64,000 nt of DNA, from contig JAECUM010001932.1 in NCBI GenBank assembly GCA_016617855.1, forward strand, positions 1 through 64,000, given 5' to 3'. The DNA comes from Megalonaias nervosa (lineage: Eukaryota > Mollusca > Bivalvia > Unionida > Unionidae). Both the position numbers and the translations under genes were made by a program. A model generated the notes under the pieces. That model searched no databases and was not told the origin of the DNA. It worked only from the letters and a program-made list of their open reading frames with translations. Below are positions 38,201 through 50,200 of this stretch, piece by piece (positions within the stretch are counted from its first letter, which is position 1; the number at the start of each line of letters is the position of its first letter).

Positions 38201-41200
38201 ATACAAGCTTAAATAGAAAGTCATATCAAAATCCATCCAGAAATGTGGTCTCCAGAGTGATTGTAAGTTCAGTCAATAAATGCATGACCATCTTTTTAAC
38301 ATTCATGGATGTCACTTACAATCAAACTCATCCAAGATATTGATTATACAACCTTACATATCTGATCTGATCAAACTTTGATGAAAAATGTGACCTTTAG
38401 AGTGTTCACAGCCCCCCCAATCTGATGCAACATCACCTAATTAATATGCAACTATGTTGCATATAACTGAACTCCTCCAAGATGTTGATGATTTAAAGTT
38501 ACGCACCAATTTGATAAAATAATCTCATCAGAAATAAAACTTCCTGAGTGTTCACAATCTCAGCCAATCAGATTCAAGATCACCTCATTAATATGTGTGG
38601 AAGCCATTCATAATTTAATTTGTCCAACAGCTTATTGATATACCAGATCTGATTCCCAAAATGAGCAGAAATATGGCCTGTTGTGTTCACAAGCTTTGAC
38701 AATCTAATACAAGATGATTGTGTGTTTGTGATTTGAATTTTTAACGTAACTTTAAAAAATGTTCAGTCATATCGCTAAGATGTATACAGTGTGGCAGTTT
38801 ATAGTGATGTCTAGCACTGGGGCATCATGCCGCAGACATGTAGCATCATGTCCCATCCAGTCACATTATCCCAACACCAGGCCGACTAGTCCTAACAATA
38901 ACCCCTTTATGCTGAGCGCCTAGTGAGGCAGCTGTTAGTACCATTTTTGTAAGTCTTTGGTATGACTCGGCTGGGGTTCGAATCCGTTACCTCCCACATC
39001 CAAGACGGACGCTCTAACCACTAGACCATCAGAGTGGTCCTAACACAAGATAACCTTATTAAAAGTTGTTCATAATCAAACTAACCCGAGATCTCAATGA
39101 TATAAACTTACATACCAAATCTGTTCCAGAGTGTTCACAAACAATTGTTGATGGACAGGTGGATGACTAATGATGGGCGACACAATGAGCTCACATTGCC
39201 CTTGGCCAGATGAGTTAAAGGTTACTTCCAGTTATTCAATCAATAAGGAAGTCTCCTTCCCACTGTACAGCCAAAGAGTGAACTGGTGAAAAATGAACTT
39301 TAAATGAGTAAGCACACTTTCATTACCATTTTTGAAGTGAGGCAAAATGTATATACTTCCAGTGGTGATAGACATTTTTAAGAAAAAGTGACAATGGTCT
39401 ACGTAAGACATGTCCTTCATCAAAGAGTAAACTGTATCTGGATTTTTAGCATGGATTCTTTTAAGTGTTCTTGAATGGCAAATGTCATTGATATGCAGCA
39501 ACTATTTAAGACACACTGAATCCATACATTTACAAACATTTATTCATCATGTGCTAAAGGTCTGTCTATTTTAAGAAAGTGACATGGTTCATATAGGGAT
39601 TTTTTCAAAGACTGCCACAAGTTTTCATGGAGTATATTGTTGTATGGAAATTGAACCTTCATTTGTTAACTACTAGTGTAAGTCAGTTGATCCACACAAT
39701 TTTAGCAATTTGTATATTTTTTTTAAATAATAAAGTATGTAAATGTAAATTTTAAAAGTGAAAGATTTTACAAAGCTTCAAACAGCTAGAAATGCCATAA
39801 ATAAATTCAATTAAAAATTCAAGTATGTCTCAAGAATAAAACCAACTTTAATGTAATTCATGGAGGCTTTAAGGCAACCCCACAAATTCAATGACTTTTC
39901 ACAGCTGTATGAAAAATAATGACCACATTTGAAGGAAGCATAATCACACGTTAGAAGCATCTTGCTTTCTTGTTGTTATGGCAAAGTGAGCTAAACAAAA
40001 AAAAGAATACTAACTGTATTTGTTAAAAAAAGCAGTCAGTATGTTATGACATGAAATTCTCTTATATGTTTTGTATTTATTATTTACATGTTTATGAAAA
40101 GAATTCTACATAACTCATCCTTATGATGTTTATATCGGAATGCCAGTTTGTGAAAAGAATTCTAAATACCTCATCCTTGTGATGTTTATATCAGAATGCC
40201 AGTTTGTGAAAAGAATTCTACATACCTCATCCTTATGATGTTTATATTGGATTGCCAGTTTGTGAAAAGAATTCTACATACCTCATCCTTATGATGTTTA
40301 TACTGGAATGCCAGTTTGTGAAAAGAATTCTACATACCTCATCCTTATGATGTTTATATCGGAATGCCAGTTTGTAAGCTGCAAAAACTATAGGTGGCAA
40401 TGTGTACTTGATTCTCTTGTCCCCACCATTACCAAAGTGTTTCCTGGCCATGTTCAGAATCTGAAAGTATGACGAACTGACATACTACACTGCATATAGA
40501 GAAGGTCTTACATGTGTGTTTATAACATATATAATGTAAGAAATTAGTTGAATTATAAACCACAAATTTCTTGCTGCCAGTACATAATGTATTAAACACT
40601 AAGCCTCATAAATGTTGTGTTTAGTGAACCCACTCTATGTCTATTAATCATGCATAAATAATGACTCGGTATTATTCTACAGGGTTGCTGAGTGATGTTC
40701 CATATCTCAGTAAATTTCAATTACTAACTATTAAGAATATTTTACACACCTTCTCAACCACTGAGCTAATCAATTACCCCCTATATATTCACTCATAAGT
40801 CAAAACCAACTGCAAGCATCATAGACCGTAATCTGCAGTCGCATAATACAAAGACAGATTTGTCTTTGTTGTTGGTTGTACTGATTAGTCTTAATGAACT
40901 GCACAGACCCAGAAATACTGGCACATTATGCAATGGTAGATTTGGGTCTGTGCAGTTTATACTTGGACTTGACCTATAAGCGAGTACATATAGTACAGTG
41001 GAAACCATCTGTAATGAATTTGGATTTTTTAAAAATTCTAACAGTAATAGATTACAGATTCTGCTCTGAGTTATAAAGTAAGTAATAACTAGAATTTATT
41101 AAAATTCTGTTTCTAGCAAACATTCATCATTGGTTCTTTGAGATTTATTCTATTGTATGTTCTTGTCTATTTACCAAGTACTGTTGGTTCAGATCATCTG

Positions 41201-44200
41201 ACATGAGTAAATGGATGAACCTTCCCATCAAGCCTTGCTCCTCAGCAAAATCTTCTGGGTCTTCTGGTTCTTCCTGTTGGTCATTCTGGTCTTGCACAAG
41301 AACATTTATAATGTTCAGAAGACTATCAACCTGACACACAGAAAAACAGCCATTGTCAAAGACCTCTTATGCATGTTAAGTGACTGAGCTGTTCTAACTA
41401 AAGGTCATATTTTTCATTGGCAACTTCTCTGCCTCAACTGACAGAGTGCAAAAGATATAAAAAAAAGCCAGAATAATTTAAGTGGTATGTAAGTTTCATT
41501 TCCAATTCATCTGTTAGTAAGAAGCAGAAAAATGAAGTCAACAACAACAAAAGAAATCAAAGATTTAAAAGCTAATCCACAGTAAGTAAATAATTTTGTC
41601 AGCTTGATAAAAGTGCATGAGATGTTTTAGCTAAATGTTTACCTGTTCCTGTGTTGGTATATGAGTTTCATTTTCCAATGCATTTGTCACTAAGTAGCAA
41701 CTCATGACTTTTCGACTATGGAAGTCAAAATACTCAAAGAGGGGGCCGAAGTGCTGCAACTTAAGGACAGTGAGGATGTTGTTGTATATGTCAATCGGAA
41801 TCTTCATAAGTCGCATCAGCTCCTTTGACACAGGACTGCCATGTTCAAGGCTAAAAAAGAGTGAAATAAAACTAGATGCTCATTGGTACAGGGATGCCTA
41901 AAAACGTACTTAAATGCAAAGCTTGACTGGAAGGACATATGGACAGATGGATGAGGGTAACATTATGGTAATGTGGGGCATAAAAATTAAATTGAATGTA
42001 TACAATTATCTCAAACATGTGCAGCATTTTAATCAGAAATCAAAATTTTTATGAGAAATTTTCCATCTTTTCTATTTAGAGAAGCATGAGTTTGACAATC
42101 TCTCAGTAAGACATTAATGTCAGGACAATTATTGGGTAAATTTCTAGGAACTTATTGTAAAGTGCAAATCAAAACATGAATGACAATTTGTCAAAACCAT
42201 TTCTGACTGGATTGCATTTGTAAAATACTATTTCCCCATTGCAGCCCATCTCACAAAGGCCAACATATCCACAACCCTTCTAAAACTTATATTTAAACTG
42301 CACAACCAGGTCATGTACATGTACATATCAATATAAATAAGGCAACCAAATTTTATATGCATGTGTCAAAAATTTTCCAAGTAACTATGTTAAACAGGTT
42401 TGTACTACAAGTTCAAGTCAAAAATGTGCAAAAGATGTTAGAAAGGCAAGAACAGTTCAAATTGATTGAAAATCTAAGTATCTTTAATGATTTTCATTTG
42501 CCTAGGCAAAGTGGCTTCTGCATGAATATGAAATCCTTTCTTGTGTGACTGTACTAAATTGAATTCAGGATTGACATATCTGTATGCAGATGAGTGGACA
42601 TATCTGTATGCAGATGAGTGGACATATCTATATTCAGATAGGTGGACATATCTGTATGCAGATGAGTGGACATATCTGTATGCAGATGAGTGGACATATC
42701 TGTATGCAGATGAGTGGACACATCTGTATGCTGATTAGTGGACATATCTGTATACTGATTAGTGGACATATCTGCATGCAGATTAGTGGACATATCAATA
42801 TGCAGATGGATGGATATATCTGTATGCAGTTGACTGGACAAATCTATGCAGATGAGTGGGCATATTTATGCAGATGGGTGGATATATGTGTATGCAGATG
42901 AGTGGATATCTGTGTGCAGATGAGTGGACATATATGTGTGCAGATGAGTGACATATGTCTGCAGATGAGTGGACATATCTGTATGGGACATATTAGTATG
43001 CAGATGAGTGGACATATCTATATTCAGACAGGTGGACATATCTGTATGCAGATGAGTGGACATATCTGTATGCAGATGAGTGGACATATCTGTATGCAGT
43101 TGAGTGGACATGTCTGTATGCAGATGAGTGGACATATCTATATTCACATAGGTGGACATATCTGTATGCAGATGAGTGGACATATCTGTATGCAGATGAG
43201 TGGACACATCTGTATGCTGATTAGTGGACATATCTGTATGCTGATTAGTGGACATATCTGCATGCAGATTAGTGGACATATCAATATGAAGATGGGTGGA
43301 TATATCTGTATGCAGTTGACTGGACAAATCTATGCAGATGAGTGGGCATATCTATGCAGATGGGTGGACATATCTGTATGCAGATGAGTGGACATATCTG
43401 TATGCAGATGAGTGGACATATCTGTGCAGATGAGTGGACATATCTGTATGCAGATGAGTGGACATGTCTGTATGCAGATGAGTGGACATATCTATATTCA
43501 GATAGGTGGACACATCTGTATGCAGTTGTTGTTGTTGTTGCTGTTGTAGGGTTTAACGCCATTTTTCAGCACAAGATAGGCTATACATGGGCAGCCAGTA
43601 TAATTGGTGGAGGAAGAACCCTGGAAAACCCCGGGAAGAACCACTGACCAACAAGAAGCTACTGGCAGGCTTTCTCACGTACCCATGTTAGCCGAGCCCA
43701 AGATTCAAACTCACGCAGACGGAGGTGAGATGGCAGTGATCCGTAACGGTGAGCGCTTTAGACCACTCAGCCACTCGGGGCCCCCCTGTATGCAGATGAA
43801 TGGACATATCTATATGCAGATGAGTGGACTTATCTGTATGTAGATGAGTGGACATATCTATATGCAGATGAGTGGATATATCTGTATGCAGATTAGTGGA
43901 TATATCAATATGCAGATGAGTGGATATATCTGTATGCAGATTAGTGGATATATCAATATGCAGATGGGTGGATATATCTGTATGCAGTTGACTGGACAAA
44001 TCTATGCAAGTAAGTGGGCATATCTATGCAGATGGGTGGACATATCTGTATGCAGATGAGTGGGCATATCTATGCAGATGGGTGGACATATCTGTATGCA
44101 GATGAGTGGACATATATGTCTGGACATATGTGTGCAGATGAGTGGACATATATGTGTGCAGCTGAGTGGACATATCTGTATGCAGATGAGTGGACATATC

Positions 44201-47200
44201 TATATTCATATAGGTGGATATATATGTATGCAGAGTGAGTGGACATACAGGTGAACAGCAACAAAACAATATGCCTGCTTTTGCTACCACATTTGAGGAG
44301 TAAATACTGAATAGTACATGTCTAGGGCTTTCACAAACAAAGAGATTGTATACTTGTATTCCATCTTGTTCATGTACCAGAAACACAAGCTTATACAAAC
44401 TAATCTAGGCAATACAATGATCAGGCAACTGAAGCGTATTAGCATTGTCACTTTGTTAGCTGTTAATGCGACAGTTACAAGGTTTGGGCTATTAGTGTGA
44501 CAGTTACAAAGATTTGGGCTTTTAGTGTGACAGGTACAGGGTTTGGGTTGTTAGTGTGACAGGTACAAGGTTTGGGCTATCAGTGTGACAGGTACAAAGT
44601 TTGGGCTGTTAGTGTGATAGGTACAAGGTTTGGGCTATCAGTGTGACAGGTACAAAGTTTGGGCTGTTAGTGTGACAGGTACAAGGTTTGGGTTGTTAGT
44701 GTGACAGGTACAAAGTTTGGGCTATCAGTGTGACAGGTACAAAGTTTGGGCTGTTAGTGTGACAGGTACAAGGTTTGGGTTGTTAGTGTGACAGGTACAA
44801 AGTTTGGGCTATCAGTGTGACAGGTACAAAGTTTGGGCTATCAGTGATACAGGTACAAAGTTTGGGCTATCAGTGTGACAGGTACAAGGTACAAAGTTTG
44901 GGCTGTTAGTGTGACAGGTGCAAGACTTGTACCGATGATTTGCAATGTAACAAATTATAAATTACAGTAATTAATGAAAATTATATTTTTCTCATTATAA
45001 TAACAACAGCCATGTTGTTTTTTATTGTAACATATTTAAAATGTAATTTTTGGTAAGAATGTGTTGCAATTGACCCAGTGTGTCCCATCTATGAAACATG
45101 TTCAGCATTATGAAGCCTCCAAATAAAGCAATAAAAATCTGTCTCTGTTTTGTTAAAATTGTCTTCAAAGTCAATAATATAATTTCAAAGCTCATACATG
45201 CATTCCATACAAAGAGAAACTTGAAAGAGTGATTATTACATGTGCAATTTATGATGTGTTTGACTGTTTCTGTTTTGAAAGCCTTGGTGGGCAAATTATT
45301 GAAAAAAATTAGATGAGTTTCATAAACTTCCAAGGAATGAGAACATATGCAAGCTTTTATTTGTCTAAATACACTTATGATTTCTTTTTAAAAATATATT
45401 CTTACCAGATAATTCATTTACATTTGTAGTTTTAGACATGTACTTGCTGTGATGTCATGATATAAGATTATATCTATCAAAATGAAATAGATTTCTGTCA
45501 CTTCATATCAGTGAGGTTCAGGAATACCTCAACAGCTTCATATCATATTAAAGATATTACTCACTGATCCAGGTTAAGTCTATTAAAGATATCCTCTGTT
45601 GTTTCCAAGACTTTGTCTACATAGTCTATTTTATCTGGGTAACATTTGATGGCCAGGTTGATTAGTGCTACTTGGAGGGAAACAATGTCATCTGGAGGCA
45701 TGTCAGGCCGATTCTGTGAATAAAAGTTACACTTGCATTAAAACAAAACATATCAGCTACTAAAAACGAATATGACTTTTACTCTAGTCAAGATTAAAAT
45801 ACTGTGAATTCCTTATTTTTCACCGGTATTGACATTTTGTGGATTTTATGGTTGCTACAAAAAAAAAAACCCACCGATTCAAACCTCCAATTGACAACAA
45901 TCCATGAGTAGCAGTTATTACTAAAACCAATAAAAATATTGCTTTTGTAAAACCACAAAAATTGATTTTCATGAAAATGTATACAATCACATTAATTGCT
46001 AGAACATGAATGAAGAGTTTGTACCAAAAGGCTAAGCTACAGCATTTTGATTCTTTCAGCACACATTTTAACACTGTAAACCATGTCAATTTTTTATTCT
46101 TATATATTAATTCACCAAATCAATTAATTTAAAATCAAAATTGTAATTTGAAAATGTTTCTTCAATAATACTTATCTGATCATGATCTGTTAGGAGTACA
46201 TCCACTACCAGCCCCACCAAGCTAAAAAAATGTTTGCTACATCTTTTGGCTTATACCAAGGTGGCAGTCATACCTGAGTTGTCTCCCCTTGCATAGAGAG
46301 GTTGTCATTCAAGGTAAATCCTGGAGCAGATGTACAAGCTCTTCAAGGGATGTAACTGCGGGCTTGGAGGGTTGTGCCCATATTATGATTGGTAAATATT
46401 ACTGAAGAAATATATTTTACCCTATAAATGTTCCCCCATCATCTAATGCATGAAATAGTGTTAAGTATTGCTTTAGTTTGGCAGACTGACACCACAAATA
46501 TCTTGAGGTCGATGAAGCTTGGTAGTCAAATCTGACAGCCTTCAGAATGTAACATTTTTAAACAAGGGATTTAAATAAATACAAGTTTACATTGTATGGT
46601 TTTTGTATTTATTTTGCCATTTCTGTATTCAAATGTGAATTTTTTTACCTTTAGAAGCTGGCAGTCTGCTTTTGCAACAAAGTTTCACCCCAATTTTGAT
46701 AATCACTTTATTTCAGTTTGCAATATACTCTCATCCCTGCCTTTTCTTTACAAATATACGTTCAGGTAAGAGTGCAATGAAAAGTAAAATCCTGGTTAAC
46801 CAAGTTTAGTTTAATTAATTGAGAGTTTTGCTTTAAACTTTAATTGCTTGTCATTGAGGTGTTCATACAATGAGTGATAATGAGTATCATATTATCCAGT
46901 GTCAAACAAAAGTACAGAATAGCTCTATCTTTCACCATATGACTGTAGTCTTCTATTACATACCCTTCTACTGTAAATACACTAACTGGCAAAAACTCTG
47001 ATTTTCATTATCATTTGAGCATTCTTTCACAATATTTACACTGCAATACATTATCATGTTAAAACCTAAAACCAGTCATTGAAGTGAATGTCCATCAAAC
47101 AGGATGTTTTTCACTGATCGACCTGGCTACATTTATGTATTCTGAAGTCCAGTTTCAAGCAAAAATAGCTGCTGCTGTAATTACTGTTTTTGTAAATACA

Positions 47201-50200
47201 GACTCTTTTAAATTATTTATGAAAGAAAAATCAATTCTAGATCAAAGTTGAATGGTGGACATCATCATGTTTTGTTTGTCTCATTTAATATTGGAGATAA
47301 GAGTGGGCTTTAATTTTATACCTGTTCACATTTGTTTTCTTTGTACAAGTTAAAGATGTTCTGACTTAATTTTTCAGTGATTATCTAATTTTTATTGCTG
47401 TAACTTAAGGTATTTTGTTTTGTTAAAGTTACTGCACAAAGATGACTTGAACTGTAAATTGTGTGTTAACGAATGTGAGAAAAATAATCCTTCATTATGT
47501 ATTAGTGTTCAATAGGAAAATTCAACCCTTGGGATCAAAATTTTGTATCATACACATGACTTGATCCTTAGGTGGAATTTTTCTTTACTGATGCAAATGA
47601 GGGAGTCTATTAATCCTTTATGGACAGACCTCCTTTATGGACAGACCTCCTTTATAGATGGACATCCTTTACAGAAATATATCCTTTATAGACATGTCCT
47701 TTATAGACAGATATCCTTTATATGGGGTTAGGAATGATCGTAAATACATGAGAAGGGACCCGTAAATATTTTCTTTATAAACAGGTGTCTGTATGCATGG
47801 TTGTCTGCTAAGGCAGGTTTTATAATGATATTTGGCAGTGACAAAAAGTTCAGGTTGCCTGAGTTTACAGCATGATATTACACATCAATGGCATTATTAT
47901 TTTGGCATAAAGCATTTGCACCTGGATGATCTGAGCTATCTGCTGAGAGAAGATATCAAAAAGCTGTATGTCAGGGGGAATTCCTGATCCTTCCTCATTT
48001 TGGGCAAACTGTGCCAACCTACAAATAGAGAAAACAGTAAAGTGACTAAAATGCTTTTAACTTACTTGACTTCTGAAGGTTTTAGTTCTACTGTACACAT
48101 GTTGCTCCCTGAAGGTCAGATTAATACATGGTTTAAAGTTAAATTTTAATAATTGTCAATTCATCACCCATCAGAAGGTTTCTTCACTCAAATACAGAAC
48201 TTCCTTAATACTTGGTCTGCAACACTGAGTTATTCACTAAACATTCAGCCAAAATCCAGGATTAAAATGAAGTGATGTTATAACTGTATACAATAATATT
48301 ATTTGTCAGATAACCGTGCATGAGGTAACTAAAAAAAATTGGGACAAGACAAATGCTGAGTCTGGGAATGAGTGGGTTGCAGTTACATTGTACAATTATC
48401 TGATTACAAAACAAATATTTAGGCTATATAATTGTTTTAATCACCAGTAAATTTCATACATTTTAAATTTTTGACAGAGTGTTTTAATTTAATGAGTTTT
48501 GTAAGGAGATTAGCCAAAGCACTGTAATTATGGAACATATTATTTTGAACTTGATGAATGAAACGCATGTGGAATGGTGATTATTTTGATGGAATGGAGT
48601 GACAATGAACCTGCCATGAAGAAAAAGTCCATGCTCTAAAGACTTCATTACACAAAATTTAAAAGTGAAGTTGGCAGCTTTACCTTCCTCAAGTTGTTTT
48701 AGAAATCGAAATGACATGATCATTAATGGATATCATATGTGTGAATCTAGATTCACCAGTTTCACTGAATGAAATAGAAATAAGTTTTTAGGACATACCA
48801 GGTGATTCTACATTAAATGGATAGAAAAATGGGTTGATTGAAAAAAAAAGCTTTACTGCACAGATATTTCATGAAACATACAAGTGACGTGGTATCTGAA
48901 AATTGTTCTTCAAAAATTAAACTGTGTTTCTGCAAAATTATATAGGAAAAAATTATCTGTACCTTATATAGACCTAATAGATCAATCTCCTTTTCTGGAA
49001 TTAAATTATTTTATTCACAATTTCCCACTGATATAAGCAAGATAATGTAAAATCCGAATGGAAATATTTTAGGAAACTGAGTGAAGCTGGGGCCTGATTT
49101 TCAGAGTCGTCCCTTATAACTATATAATATGATAATGTGAATAAATAATTTTCATTTTCTAGAAATATACTGGTGAGCTACTTGGTAAATCTTCTAGAAA
49201 GACATATGGTGAATCTGCAAGTGAGATACATGGTAAATTTTCTAGTAGGACACATGCTGAATCTGCTAGTGAGAGACATGTTGAATCTGCTAGTGAGACA
49301 CATGGTGGATCTGCAAGTGAGATACATGGTGAATCTGCAAGTGAGATACATGGTAAATTTTCTAGTAGGACACATGCTGAATCTGCTAGTGAGAGACATG
49401 TTGAATCTGCTAATGGGACACATGGTGAATCTGCTAGTGGGACACATGGTAAATTGGCTAGTGAGACACATGATAAATCTGCTAGTGAGACACATGGTTA
49501 ATCTGCAAGTTGGATACTCAGTAAGTCTGTTTTGTGAGCCAGTGATATATATTTTTGTGTGAAATGAGGCTTACCGGTCAATAAGAGCAATAATGATGTT
49601 TTTAACATTGACACTGGGATGCAAGTCAGCACATGCACGCAGGAAAGGACTCAGTGTTGCCAAGTGAAATTCATCAGGAAAAACCTGAAAAATAATTACC
49701 TGAATAAGCAAAAGCAGGTCTACATGCATACATATACATATATGTAGAATTCTGTAACAAAATGATTAAGAAGTGTGAAAAAAGGCTCCATTGGTACACA
49801 ACATAGCAGCTTTTAAGACATACTTAGCTCAAATAAGCACAGCTTGTTACTTACAAAGCACAGTAAGATTATGAAATGTACATATATAGTTTTGTGACCT
49901 CCATAAAATGGACCAAATCATGCTTTTACCCTACAGTTAGTGACAGAAAATAACAAAATAACAAACTGGAGCTGTTAATGATGGGTACAGTGTAAAGAGT
50001 CCCACTCACTAAGTGACAGAGAATAGCAAAATTTTGTGAGAAGATTATCTACCTCTTGCTGCAGAATGCTGGCTCTGAATGAGTCTCATGGATCATCTGT
50101 AGTATGGGGCTCTTGACAACGGGGATGTGGAATATTTATCTGGAGACCCTCTGAAATGATTTGCAAGACCCATGGGTCATCAAGCAGAATATTTCAAATT

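Larger units (their letters stand above)
35180..39140. repeat. decayed ~160-bp tandem repeat array, invaded by other elements
   Basis: Units share, in order, AGCCAATCAGATGCAAGATC, ACCTCATTAATATGCATGGA, TCACTCATAATTAAACT, 'caagatcttgatgatataa' and AAATCTGATCAGAAATATGG followed by 'tccagagtg'. Clear units lie at 35180-36260, 37030-37330, 38150-38720 and 39045-39140. Between them are a 'gaccttgacc'-type repeat (36290-36960), SINE family A (37692-37915) and SINE family B (38722-39036). Confidence 0.75.
34797..40337 (-). other. VPS35: VPS35 intron, 5.5 kb
   Basis: Holds a 36-bp minisatellite, a long decayed ~160-bp repeat array (35180-39140), SINEs at 37692-37915 and 38722-39036, and at its 5' end (40091-40337) the tandem donor duplication. 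39150-40090 is AT-rich with nothing recognised. Confidence 0.9.
41851..45564 (-). other. VPS35: VPS35 intron dominated by two minisatellites, 3.7 kb
   Basis: Contains a 24-bp minisatellite (42570-43525 and 43785-44240), a SINE that splits it, and a 29-bp minisatellite (44455-44925). More than half of the intron is tandem repeat. 41900-42560 and 44930-45560 hold nothing recognisable. Confidence 0.92.
45714..47921 (-). other. VPS35: VPS35 intron, 2.2 kb
   Basis: Contains a DIRS-terminus-like fragment (46262-46430) and a short tandem repeat (47617-47715). The rest is AT-rich with nothing recognised. Confidence 0.9.

Noticed and set aside
43700..43784. Possible tRNA-Leu-like gene
   Set aside because: It is the head of SINE family A, repeated at several sites with the same attached body and tail.
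42554..44264. Many long open frames on both strands with repeated peptides ([16 protein letters not shown])
   Set aside because: They follow from a 24-bp tandem repeat lacking stop codons, inside an intron of VPS35, interrupted by a SINE. No start context or splice signals support a protein.
44455..44925. CRISPR-like regular repeats
   Set aside because: Units are contiguous with no unique spacers and the genome is eukaryotic; it is a minisatellite.
45022..45333. 103-codon minus-strand open frame
   Set aside because: Low-complexity composition, no recognised motif, no phase-compatible splice sites, and it lies inside a VPS35 intron.
49173..49562. 129-codon open frame on plus with a matching antisense frame
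   Set aside because: Also a product of a 24-bp minisatellite in an intron.
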